NCBI GenBank assembly: GCA_003427395.1
Contig: BFEA01000326.1
Coordinates: 1,084,561 to 1,108,131, forward strand
Source: Chara braunii
Taxonomy: Eukaryota > Streptophyta > Charophyceae > Charales > Characeae
Direction of reading: 5' to 3'
Length of the DNA: 23,571 nucleotides
Under the pieces are notes generated by a model, which saw only the letters and a program-made list of their open reading frames with translations, did not search any database and was not told where the DNA came from. The position numbers and the translations under genes are program-made. Below, in pieces: positions 1 to 9,616 of the stretch (positions within the stretch are counted from its first letter, which is position 1; every line of letters begins with the position of its first letter).

Positions 1-55
1 TCCAATCTATTCGTGGGGAGCAGCACGTGCTGGGAACTGGGCCCAGCGTCCCATA
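1..55 (+). repeat. Left copy of a long-range inverted repeat
   Basis: The first 55 bases reappear in reverse complement at 21462-21514 with about five mismatches and one indel. The copy contains the 12-bp perfect palindrome CAGCACGTGCTG at 22-33. Similarity stops after about position 55. It may extend left beyond the window. It could be the end of a transposable element or one of two independent copies of a short dispersed repeat; the sequence does not decide. Confidence 0.75.
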
Positions 56-1100
56 TGGAAATTTACATGGAATTTTGAAAGTTTAAGATACCGGGGCCAT
101 TACCCGGCTTTGGCTAAGACGATTTTGAACGACTTAGAAAATTACCACGGCAAACTTCAGAAAAAGGGTCTGGCCACAGCGAAACACGCCACCACAGAGG
201 TCCTACAAATGCTCAAGACCTTGTGTATCCCTAGCAACCCTTCTAAAGCTTTCCCACACTGTCTTACTCCCTGTCGGGCTCTTCCAGGCCTCACACCCCC
301 ACCCTGCTGGGTTACAGGGCAACACGACTCACCCCAGCTCCGACCAGTGTCGTCCCAGCAGCAACCCTTGGTTGTCCCTTGGAATGCCCATCCCAAAGCA
401 TCCCCATATCTCTCTACCAGGCCTCACACTCCTGCATCAATAGGTTACAGGGCAACACCCCAGCACCGGCCAGCGTCGTTCTGGCATCGAACAGCCGCAG
501 ATCACTGAGTATATCAGCAATGGAGCCGTCTAAGATGAGTTGCTATGAATCCCCAGAATTCTAATCATTCCTAAGAGCCCCTTTGAAAACCATGAACATC
601 CAACCAAACCTTGGATCTTTTTTTGGTAGTTCCGTGAAAACGAAATTCACCCACGATCCAGCTCCTTACCCGCACCGCACAGGGAAGACTACTGCCCAGG
701 CATTCAGTCCTCATACCAGAACTCGCTAGATCTCATACCTCCCTTGCTAGGGTGATATGACAACACCAACTGCCCCAGTACCGACCGAACTAGTTCAGAC
801 GGATAGGAAGTGTCTTCCTCCCTCGACAACTTCCTTAGCTGCACAGCCCCCAAAGTTACAAGGTCACTGCCCCGGCCTCAACTACGTTGAGCAAGATGGT
901 TATGCCTTCCACCCTCGACATAGGTCCAATAGTCTCAAGCTCCCCTTGGTTACAGAGCAACTGCTCCAGCACCGACCATTGTCACCCCACCCCGCCCTTC
1001 TAATAGACCTACCACCCTGAATACCAATCCGTCCTCTCCCTGAGCACCTCCTTGCTAAAACCAACCTTCCCCTTCCTGCTTACCGAATAACTTTTTAAGA
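56..1100. other. C-rich diverged repeats, no convincing gene
   Basis: A motif of the form GGTTACAGGGCAAC followed by CCCCAGCACCGACCAGTGTCG recurs in diverged form near 310, 444, 750, 852 and 947. The first two copies also share a preceding CCAGGCCTCACAC block and lie 134 bp apart. Open frames exist at 110-508 and 757-1020. Their proline/threonine-rich translations follow the repeats and resemble no family I know. The first 40 codons from 110 (lysine- and leucine-rich) look more protein-like and could be an exon remnant, but nothing supports this further. Confidence 0.45.
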
Positions 1101-2066
1101 GTTTAAAGAGATTTACCAACCTGAAAAAAATTAGGGAAACTTCGCTTGACATACAAAAAGAGGACAAGAGGGGAAAATTTATCCTCTCTTCAGATGCAAG
1201 TTATGGCATTCACCCAGGACTCCACAATACATAATAAGCTCATTGTGTAACTATCGAAGTTACTCCTTGAAGTTCCCTAAAAAAGCAACCCCCCTGTTCC
1301 TACACTGCCCCCTCCGGGAGGCACCCCCTCTCCTCTTGGCCCAGTTCGGAACAGCCTATAAACGGACACTTCAACCCCCTAAAAGGTATACAATTCCCCC
1401 TAGAGCATACCTCACGAGCTGAAGTTCCCCCTTTCCTTCTGCCCCACCCCCTCCGGGCAAGGCAACCCTCTCATCCTCATACCCTGCTATAAGCAGTCAA
1501 CCCCTTGCCTTCTCTCCCCAACCGCCAGTGCTAATCCGACCCTAAATCCGCCTGGCCCAAAAAAAGACAATCCCTCAATAGCGCCTCCCCCCCTCAAGGG
1601 TAACACCTCCCAACTTGTGAAACCCTCATGGGGAGGGCTCCAACCCTAAAGGAGAACCCCACGTATTCACAAAGCAAGACGCAAATATACCATACAAAGA
1701 CCCAGGCAAGCTTTGAAACGCAATTAACGAAAAATGTCAATCAAAATTAGAATTTATAACGACAGTAATCAAGACTAGGAAGTTGACATTTACAGACGTA
1801 GATTTTTTCAAATAGAAGAATACTTCGGAAAAATACTTTAAGAAATTGAAAATTAGAAACAAAATTAGGAAATCTGTCTGAAACATCTTTTGGAAATTAA
1901 AATTTAAAAACAAGATTTAAGAAATCTATCTGAGATGTCCAATATTGGACTCACGAATATATAAAATCAAGAAAGTAATCCTGATCGTAGTTAAGGTCAT
2001 CGTTAAGGGAAGCAGCTATGTACCAAAGAACATACTCATGAATAGGAATTAAAAAATCACAGCGAG
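1101..2066. other. Gene-free stretch, C-rich then AT-rich
   Basis: I see no credible gene. 1290-1640 is C-rich, with a diverged duplication: a CCCCCTCCGGG-containing block near 1305 and again near 1447. 1680-2066 is AT-rich, with a roughly 50-bp diverged duplication (near 1850-1890 and 1900-1941, sharing AGGAAATCT/AAGAAATCT and TCTGA blocks). The stretch ends where LTR homology begins. Confidence 0.5.
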
Positions 2067-2975
2067 CAAATTTCAAGAGGCCCAATGTTGTTAATTTCGT
2101 ATTTGGGGTCCAAGCAGTTGTGACGCGTCAGTTGGTTGAGGGAAATATAGGCCGAGCAGCAAAGATATTCCACGGCCTTCCAGGCCTTTCCGGAAATGCA
2201 GGTCATCGGCAAGAATCGCAGCCTCATACAGAGACAGTTGGGAGGTCCAACCGAACGAGGCCCAACAGCTGCAACATAGACACAACCTCCTTGGGCCTAT
2301 CGGAAGGTTCTGGGCAGAGGCCCAGGCCTGTCAGGCCGTCGGAGCAGGCCGACTCTTTCCATATAGGAAAGAGCTTGTTGCTTGGGCTCTCATTCGGACA
2401 CTTGCCAGATGATGCGGCAGCGCTGCTGGAGCATTTGCTCGCGGGCTGTTGAGCGTTAAGGGCAAGGTGTTGCATGTGTGTGGTCGTGCAGGAAGCAAGG
2501 CATAGCCCATCTCTATAGCTGGTTGAGGCTTGGACTACAGTGAGGCGCAGGGGTGGTCTTCGGGTGTTGAGAGGGAAGACGTGGGTGTAAGTCAGGGGAG
2601 AGAGAGAAGGATGATGATGATGATGATGATGATGTAAGGGCACATACCTTGTATTGGCGATGCTCTACATTGGGCGACATCTTTAAGTACTTCGTTGGCT
2701 GTTGACGTCAACCGTTGCATTGTCAATTAGTAGGCAGACAGTAGCTATGTAGCAAGTAGGTTGGGCGCCGAGTGCCAAGTAGGGAGAAGGGACTGGACTC
2801 TTATGTTGGTGGTGGCGAGAGAAAGCTCTCCTTGACATTGGTTTTCAATGTTACGAATCTTCATCGGTGTTGTATTGGTGCATTGCTGTTTTCTGGACAC
2901 TGAGATACTATCTGGCTTTCAATGTGATTGTGCATTCTGGATATTGTCATCTCGCTAATGCTCATTTTCCTTGCA
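2067..2975 (+). mobile_element. 5' LTR (left end missing)
   Basis: This stretch aligns end to end with 17201-18073, with scattered substitutions and small indels (roughly 90 percent by eye). It ends in TTGCA at 2975, as does the 3' LTR. The first 77 bases of the 3' LTR (17124-17200) have no counterpart left of 2067, so this copy is truncated or was overwritten. It contains a (GAT)8 microsatellite near 2611-2634, shorter and interrupted in the 3' LTR. It also has a 19-bp stretch around 2709-2727 that is absent from the 3' copy. Confidence 0.85.
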
Positions 2976-2978
2976 ATT

Positions 2979-2990
2979 TGGTATCGCAGA
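2979..2990 (+). other. Primer-binding site, initiator-Met-like
   Basis: TGGTATCGCAGA starts three bases after the LTR end. The usual plant retrotransposon site complementary to initiator Met-tRNA is TGGTATCAGAGC. The first seven bases match, and the rest fits only if GC is taken as inserted. Its position immediately inside the LTR supports the call; the mismatch suggests decay. Confidence 0.55.
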
Positions 2991-3990
2991 TAGTTCGAAC
3001 TGCGCTTCATTGGTTCTTCGCAATAGCTGTTCGGTGCTTCGCATGAGGTGTGGGCCAGTGATAAGGTTTGGACGTGGAATGATTGGCCGCCCAGGGTCGT
3101 GTGGGCGCGCCAAGAAGCTATGTTGTGACATTGGGGGTATACGCTGGTTGAAGAGAACTCGTTGATGTGGCATTTAAGCCGAGGCGGAACTGCATTCTGT
3201 TGTTTGTTGTGCCGAGGCAAAGACCGGTCATCATAAATGCACATCAGGTTGCCGGTGAGAAATATGTGGTTCGGGGAAGCATTATAATGTATGTTGCTCT
3301 CTTCCTTATCTACCCTCTTCATTACTCCTTATTGTGAGAAAGTGAGTTTTGTCTTGAGAGTCCTCTCAATGTGAGGTGTCGCGAGCGCTCAACTTGAGAG
3401 TCGACGACATTATTCCTGGGCAGCAAGCTGGTGGGAGACGAGCGAAGCCTCTGAAGGGCCCTGGACGAAGCACTCGGGTCATAGTCACCATGCCAACCCG
3501 CTAAGAGCCTAAGACTAGTACATACATGCTTGACCGCAAGTCCTTGGTTCTGCTGCTGCGCAATAGAGGGCATGCAGGGCATGTCAACCCTTTGAGAGAC
3601 GCTCATCAAACCGTCTATAAATATTTCTGGTGGGTTTTGGTGTTGAACCATGGTTGTGACCGTCGTCCTGTCTGCGATGTTAAATAATTCTTGAGGACCT
3701 TAAGGGTTGTCCTTAAGGCTTAAACTGCCTCTTAATCAGCCAGATCAAACTGGATGTAAGGCTCGTTGCATGCGAGGGTAAACAACGTGCAGGGGTTGGC
3801 AGGTTTCGGCCGTTCGGCACAGACTTAGGGCATAGGGGTGGGCCGGATCGCACACCTTCAAACACGCCGCTCAACCAGATGCTTACGCGTTAACACGAAG
3901 TGACCACTCAAGAAGGATACAGGGAGAGGGGTGATTCCGGTGTCGAGCGCATCGGCTCCCACCTTTTTCGCAAGGCGAGAGCCCTCCCGA
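2991..3990. other. Retroelement leader and insertion DNA, no supported gene
   Basis: Several overlapping open frames exist on both strands at 2860-3320, and a 109-codon frame lies on the minus strand at 3651-3322. The minus frame at 3322-2861 begins with an ATG overlapping the stop of its neighbour (TAATG), but it runs straight through the LTR boundary. Three mutually overlapping frames indicate a stop-poor stretch rather than a gene. A TATA-like TATAAATAT lies at 3616-3624. The left part is probably the element's untranslated leader; where the insertion starts is not visible. Confidence 0.4.
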
Positions 3991-4980
3991 CCATATCACG
4001 CAGGAGTTAAACAAAAACAAAATCAAGAGACAACTTGGGAATGATGCCTAACTGATCCCGCGAGCCGTCGAGACGGCCGCGGTCGCGTCGTCCCTTCGCC
4101 GCTCTAGTCGGGTATGCCGACTGTACATCCCACGGTCCCCTACAACATGATAGGTTTTTGTGGGGCATAAGCTTACCCTCCCTAAGGGGCTGTCACCACC
4201 CTTAGGGGTGTATCCCTACCGAGCTACAGACCCACATGTGAAAGCTTTTACCTGCAGTCGCAGAGGTAGGTCAGTCGAGGGCGTTTGCTCGTTTCGCTGC
4301 AGTATAGGAAACGCTTGGTTAACGCCAAGTGGACCCAAACGCCACCACTCCCTTAGGGCGTTGATCTCTTAAGTTCGAAACGTGCTTTGGTCGACTAGGG
4401 CGGTCTCAACCAAGCGTGAAACCCAACATTATTCGTAGTCCATTTACGATTTCTTTGAAAATAAAACAACAAAAGTTTGTATATCTTATATCAAAATTAT
4501 CAGTGATCGGGTCTTTGACTAGATGAGCTAGTTTGCCAAAGTATTTCTTCTCAATCTGTATGACTGAAAAAATCTTATATTGTCGCTCCAAGATTATTAA
4601 TTGAAGAAAAGACTAGGACCAATCTTCCTATCATGACTACCGAACTTGTCATGACTAACTTCTGCAAGTAGATACCACTGCTACCATGCAGATCAACAAG
4701 TGATCTGGTTCATGGCCAAAGTTTAAACTCTCCGTTCGACCACATCTCCACAATCGTCTCCATCTTACTTCTAACATGCACCTTTATGCATGTGATTACC
4801 CCTTAATGCATAAGCATGATAGTGCAATCATCGGGGTAATCCAGATATTATCCATCTGGTTGGACCTATCTACGAAAGATTGTTTTTTTTGTTTTATTAT
4901 TACTCTTGTAGTGTCACCTTGTCACGTAAGTGTGACCCTACTATAAAGACAACTCACCACAACACTTGATTCGTGAAGGT
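3991..4980. other. Gene-free stretch with a cluster of short hairpins
   Basis: No credible coding. Perfect or near-perfect hairpins include 4064-4077 (GCCGTC/GACGGC), 4106-4122 (AGTCGG/CCGACT), 4314-4329 (CTTGG/CCAAG), 4775-4792 (CATGCA/TGCATG), 4794-4841 (nine-base arms GATTACCCC/GGGGTAATC) and 4841-4859 (CCAGAT/ATCTGG). The last three are packed end to end. The role is unknown; they could be remnants of foldback or MITE-like sequences. Confidence 0.5.
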
Positions 4981-4984
4981 TCGT

Positions 4985-5536
4985 CTAGCCGGGATAGAGT
5001 TGTTGACCCTCGCGGGCCTCCGCCTCTATCCAGTCGAGTCGTGTAAGCTCCTCATCATCAAAAGTCAAAGTGGTAATGTGTCCACCCCACGTGACTCGGA
5101 CCCTTCGCGTACCATAGAGAGAAGCTATCCGGGAGGCGAGCCTCCAAACTATGACACGAAACGGCTGTCGAATCCTAAAGAGGTGCGTTGTCGTTGTGTC
5201 CTTAATTCGGATGGCGTCGTAGCGTTCCCCGGGTAGGGTAATTTTAATGCTCACAATGACCCGAGAAAGGCATTGGAGGTTGCTCGCACGATGGAAGTAT
5301 AGAGTATATCCATGAACTTCTTCTGGAAGTCGGGCCACAATGGCACGAACGTCCACGCGCGAGTTATGAAAAAATCACTGCCCATCACTGAACAGACCAA
5401 TAAATCCAACCCAACGTGTGGGCGCCTCATCTCGAACCGGTAATAATCGCTCCGCGCACCGGATCAACTCCTCGTCCGTAGTGTCGCGAACCAGCAGATA
5501 TCTGGTCTGAGTAAGATCCCGCCGACCGCTGGGCAT
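4985..5536 (-). pseudogene. Unknown small ORF B, interrupted by one TGA
   Basis: Reading from the ATG at 5536, the frame stays open for 53 codons, meets a TGA at 5377-5375, then continues in the same frame for 129 codons to a TAG at 4987-4985. The reading would be about 183 residues. The product is charged, rich in Arg, Thr and Glu, with no signal peptide or membrane segment that I see. Near the C-terminus it has FDDEE followed by an Asp-Trp. ORF A, just upstream on the same strand, has FDDEA followed by Glu-Ile-Trp at the equivalent place and starts with similar residues, so the two may be ancient duplicates. The single TGA could be a point mutation, a sequencing error or readthrough. I recognise no family. 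Confidence 0.45.
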
Positions 5537-5559
5537 CTGCACACCGAAAGAGTTGTCTG

Positions 5560-5973
5560 TTAGAAGAGACGTTCCCAGATCTCAGTCGCCTCGTCATCGA
5601 ATGCGATGACGTCTAAATGCTCCGAGCAAACGATGTTGAATCTATTCGTTCGCACCCGCCTCACATGATGAAGGAGGCTGAATGGACCTTGTTGATCATT
5701 CAACCAAAGTGCAATATAAAGAAACATTCCTCTAACCTCATGAATGTTTTCTATAACTGGAGACATTTCATGAACCACGACGAGGTTCATGTCTCCGTAA
5801 ACTCTGGATGGATTAGGAGGCGCAATTTCATACCACACAATACGATGTTCATGCTCAATTAGAAAAATATAATTCTGCGGTGGGTTCCTCACATTTCCAT
5901 CCCAAAACCGCGGCTCATCCCGTTCCAAAAAAAATTCATGTGGATTGTACACCAATCCCCCTTTCCGTATCAT
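5560..5973 (-). CDS. Unknown small ORF A, 137 residues
   Basis: The frame is open from a TAG near 6021 to the TAA at 5562-5560. The first ATG is at 5973; a GTG at 5997 would add eight residues, but GTG starts are unlikely in a nuclear gene. The product is moderately acidic, with many aromatic residues (WYEIAPPNP, FLYIALW) and the C-terminal block IAFDDEATEIWERLF. I see no signal peptide and no known domain. The stop lies only 23 bases before the ATG of ORF B on the same strand, closer than usual for nuclear genes. That suggests viral, bacterial or organellar ancestry, or exons of one split gene. The window shows no promoter for it. It may be non-functional like its neighbour. Confidence 0.45.
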   Translation of the reverse strand: MIRKGGLVYNPHEFFLERDEPRFWDGNVRNPPQNYIFLIEHEHRIVWYEIAPPNPSRVYGDMNLVVVHEMSPVIENIHEVRGMFLYIALWLNDQQGPFSLLHHVRRVRTNRFNIVCSEHLDVIAFDDEATEIWERLF

Positions 5974-5997
5974 ATCGGCGCGGGATCGTGTTGGCAC

Positions 5998-7636
5998 TGC
6001 TAACCAACCTGCCGCCGCCTAGCGCGTGTAACTTTGTCAAAGTAAATTTAGATATACCAATTTCCATGTTCAATTTTCATTCTCTTCCTGAGCCGTGATT
6101 CTTATATCACGGTTCCGCCGTGAAAGTAGTGCCTACTTGCACTTCTTTTGACACTAGTTGAAACACGAACTGGGCTTCTTTTGGCGCCAATTCCCCACAC
6201 GCTGGCGGCTCTTGAGACGGCCACCCAACAGGGTACTAGATTCAGCCTCCCCTTTACCTGAAAGCATGAGAAGGCGACTACTCTTAGTTTAAAGACACCT
6301 TACCCTCTAGGAAGTGGTATGGAATACTGTTTCTCCTCGAACCCCCGCCCCAGATGGCTCATAGAGAGAAGGAGTCTTGACCCTTAGGTGCAGACAACTT
6401 CCTCTATGCCTCCATGCTAGGGGTTTGACTTAGACGAATCAAGATGAAAGGGAAGTAAGATTTTTTTGGACGGGCACAGAAAGAATGTGGTCGTTCGGGA
6501 TAGAACAAGAATTCCTTGGGATGATACTAACATATTTTCTTATCTTCATTTTTTTTTCCCACGAATCTCGTTCTTTCGGCACCCGTCAGTTTGACTCTTC
6601 ATTATATTCCTTTTTTTTTTTTGCATGCATTTGGGTAAAGGTGGAAGAAAAGGTGAACATCCCCCATCATTCCCTTGAGCAAATACAATGTCGATTCCTT
6701 CTCACATGCATCCATCTACCCACCTGCACAATCAACAGAAGAAACAACCCAAAGATTTGTCCATCCCCCCTAACCAAAGTCAACCCCCTTTCCCACACGC
6801 ATGACGTCACACACTTAATCTACCTTTTCCCCTGAATTCAAAGCAAGGTCATGCAAGGTGTGGGTTTACACAGGTGTGCAAGGGAAACTGAGTGACAACT
6901 GACCTTGAGTGAAGTTGAAACGGCTCATTCAAGAAAGTCAAATACTCCGTTAAAAGATTGGTCACACAATTCACGTTGTGGCCGCAAAGATAAGTCCACG
7001 TCTTCCTTCAGACGTCACCACTTACACAGGTGCCGCCCACTAGGACTGAAGCAAGATGGCCCTCGAGGAGAGTGCTCTCACTCTCAAGTCCACACAATCC
7101 CACTACAGTCTCAGCGACACCTCTCTCACCAAGAACAACACCACCTCAACCTTTTATCCAATCCTCCCACCAATTACCAAGTCTGATCATCCCCTGTCCG
7201 CCACAACACTCAACCCAGTTCACTCCTCACTTGGTCTCAGAATCGTCCCACACCGTCGTCGCAACACTCGGTGGTCTCAACTCAACTCCCGCTTGCTCAA
7301 CGTGCCGCATAAAAGAGAATAAAAATGGCCCTGACTAATCCCGCAGGTGCCGCAAGCCAAAACGCCCTCAGACGAGAAGATCGTCACAACAAGTCAATCG
7401 CAAGGCGATCCACACCATTCCCTTATGACGACCACCTGCCACGTTACTCTCATTCACCCCCAAGAACTTGACAACGTTTTAATGTCGCCGTCACTCGCCT
7501 CCAATGTCACTACATCTCAGCGATACCACACTCACACTACTTTAAAATGCATCACCACCTTAGCGGCACCTTCCCTGCGGCAATGTCCAGCCTCCACTCT
7601 CAGTAGTCCATGGAAATACTGCTGCTACCACCTGTG
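5998..7636. other. Gene-free stretch, CA-rich in its second half
   Basis: No gene is supported. A hairpin CCGTGAT/ATCACGG sits near 6093-6112, just upstream (minus strand) of ORF A, and another, ACGTCT/AGACGT, near 6998-7015. T tracts occur near 6548 and 6610. The plus-strand frames at 6485-6835, 6905-7338 and 7347-7637 are low in sequence complexity (Ser/Thr/Pro/His-rich) and overlap one another in different frames, so I treat them as chance openings in CA-rich DNA. Confidence 0.45.
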
Positions 7637-7644
7637 AAAATTTT

Positions 7645-7820
7645 CGGCAGTGTTTCCGCACTACCACCGTAAACAAGTGCTGCTGCCGCAAATTTTCGGC
7701 AGCGCTTCCACACCACCGCTGCTAAACCTGGTGCTGCGGCCGCAAAAATTCGGCAGCACTTCCGCCGTACCGTCGTCAAACTAGTGCTGCTGCCGCAAAA
7801 ATTAGGCAGCGCTTCCGCAG
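7645..7820 (+). repeat. Tandem repeat, about 53-bp period, more than three copies
   Basis: Units begin at CGGCAG 7645, CGGCAG 7697, CGGCAG 7751 and AGGCAG 7804, giving periods of 52, 54 and 53 bp. Each unit reads roughly CGGCAG-GCTTCCGC, a variable CACCG segment, then GTGCTGCTGCCGCAAA. Arms GGCAG and CTGCC within each unit can pair. The copies differ by substitutions and small indels, so this is an old or fast-changing array. A protein-coding origin is not excluded, but the periods are not all multiples of three. Confidence 0.8.
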
Positions 7821-8221
7821 TTCATTAAAAAAAACATAGTCGTTGCCATTCACCACCTCCCCCTCACTGTCCCAATTATGCCTGCCGCAGCCAACACCCG
7901 TGGCCATGGCAGCCTCCAGCCTCAACCTATGCCGCGGTCGCACCACTCCAGCGGCCTTCTCCCTCCTTGCAGAGGTGGTGGCTATGGTAGCGTCTAGCCT
8001 CAACCTCCCTGCAGACCTCCACTCTCCACCTTCAGCCAACAACTTCTTCTCCAAACAGCCAACATTCACTCAAGTAGAATCCCAACAGCATTGGCCACGG
8101 ATGAATGCTGCCTGGCTGGCTGTTGGCTTCTTTTATAGCCAGCTGAGGGCAAAGAGCAGCAGCTCTGCCCCTCAGCCAAAACTCGGAATAGGGTCTGGCC
8201 CTCGATCGGAATCGCGATCAA
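7821..8221. other. Gene-free stretch with a short internal duplication
   Basis: A block of about 29 bases (GTGGCCATGGCAGCCTCCAG and following CCTCAACCT) at 7900-7928 recurs at 7976-8004 with few changes. Open frames exist on both strands here (7843-8247 plus, 8069-7776 minus). Neither looks like a known protein, and both overlap repeats, so I call no gene. Confidence 0.4.
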
Positions 8222-9616
8222 GGGCCAGAAACTTTATGTTCCCCTAGGGGAACCAAGTTCCTGGCCCTAGTAATGCATCTGGCCGTCGCCCGCGGCCAGA
8301 CGCAGTGCAAAATGGTTGTCTCAAGCCATTCGCAGGACTGCATGCATAATTGAATAGATGCAGCCCCATCAGCCCCTAGAAGCTCCTGGGGTTGTATCTG
8401 TTCCACGACCGTTATTTTTCTCTCCTTTCCACTTTCTTTTCTCCCCTCCTTTCTTCTTACTACCCCTGTATCTACACTATCCCGGCGGCCACATACGTGG
8501 CCATTACTCTTTCCTTGGGCAGGGGCAGCTCGTTTTGGGAAACGAGAAGCCTCCCCAGTCATCTCAAAGGCCCTACTAGCCAAGCTCAAGGGGGGGGTTC
8601 TTTCCCCTCTGCCCCGCACCCGTATCTGGCATCGAATAGGCGCCTGATACAGATGCGGCTCAGGAAAGCAGCTCGTTTCAAAACGAACGAGCAGTACTTC
8701 CCTGTTAGGTGCCACCCTCTCTCTCTCTCTCTCTCTCTCTCCGAACGTAGCCGCCCATGGGCGGTAGATTCAATCATTTTTGCTCATCCAAGGATGAGCA
8801 GTTGGGGCACAGCCCCCTGATGAGTTGGCGTGAGTCCAACAGAACAGTCTGGCACAGCATGGGGCTCGCTGCACTTCTCTCGACATGCAAAAAAGACAAA
8901 AATCAGGGACGTGCATCTTACCATATTCTAGCGGAAGATTCACTCTCGTTTTGCACACTTCCAGAGTAGTGCAACGAGGCCCCATGCCCCCTTTTTTTTT
9001 CCCCTGCCCCGTTCATTCAGAACGAATGGGCGCCCGTTACCTTTCTGGGGATTTCAAATACCCTTCCCTTCAGACAACGCCATGTGGCGCTTTAGATTTA
9101 GTTTTTTAAATAATATTTTATCTTTTTTTTTTTCCTTTTTTTTTCCCTGTTCGTCTGAAACGAACGGGTGTTGACTCAATAGAAAAAAAAAGACAAAAAG
9201 AAGGATTTAATAAAAATCTAAAACAAAATCTAACGAAGATTTAAAGTAAAAAAAAAAAAAAAAAAAAAAACCTTTTACCTTGCAACTGAAAGGTCATCCG
9301 TTCTTACGGGCACTGGCACTGTTCGTGGGGACAGTAAGTCCCCATTACTTCCTGACGTGCCACATGGTGCTGTAGATCTAGTTAGATTTTTTTTTTTTCT
9401 TCCCGTTGGCTTATGCCAACGGTTGTGTCACGTCGTGGCATACCCACGACCTGCTGGGTCGAGGTCCCACTAGCAAAAGGATAGGATCGAGCTCCTGAAT
9501 CTGGATGTGTTTTAAGCATAGGTGCAGAAAAGCAGTTCAATCTCGATTCCCTGCACATCTCCATAGAGACCGTATTTGGGCGCTTACGCGTCAAGATGCG
9601 GGGTAGATAAGTTTTT
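8222..9616. repeat. Dense array of short palindromes separated by A/T and pyrimidine tracts
   Basis: At least fourteen hairpins lie in 1.4 kb, each with a different stem sequence. Examples: 8222-8267 (GGGCCAG arms with an inner TTCCCCTAGGGGAA), 8278-8300 (TCTGGCC/GGCCAGA), 8487-8502, 8529-8546 (CTCGTTT/AAACGAG), 8671-8692, 8751-8764 (CCGCCCATGGGCGG), 8781-8800 (20-bp perfect palindrome), 8945-8978, 9008-9030, 9146-9167, 9327-9343, 9403-9422 (CCGTTGGC/GCCAACGG) and 9432-9450 (GTCGTGG/CCACGAC). Several follow a T or CT tract on the plus strand, including a 23-base A run at 9248-9270. Two modules share a CCACATGG-type palindrome, TAGATCTAGTT, a T tract, then a CCCGTT hairpin (9080-9170 and 9358-9425). 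I infer diverged copies of a foldback- or SINE-like unit read on the minus strand. Confidence 0.7.
8717..8740 (+). repeat. (CT)12 microsatellite
   Basis: Twelve uninterrupted CT units lie between two hairpins of the array, at the position held by T tracts in neighbouring modules. Confidence 0.9.

Noticed and set aside
2861-3651. Two adjoining minus-strand ORFs (109 and 153 codons) sharing a TAATG junction
   Set aside because: The downstream frame continues through the LTR boundary, two other frames are equally open over the same bases, and no motif is recognisable. They are probably chance openings.
6485-7638. Series of plus-strand ORFs as a gene
   Set aside because: Low-complexity His/Pro/Ser/Thr-rich products in overlapping frames with no splice logic or family resemblance.
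8218-8820. 165-codon minus-strand and 142-codon plus-strand ORFs
   Set aside because: They run through hairpins and the CT microsatellite, overlap each other and show no domain.
8222-9616. CRISPR-like array
   Set aside because: The palindromes differ from one another and there are no constant repeats with regular spacers.
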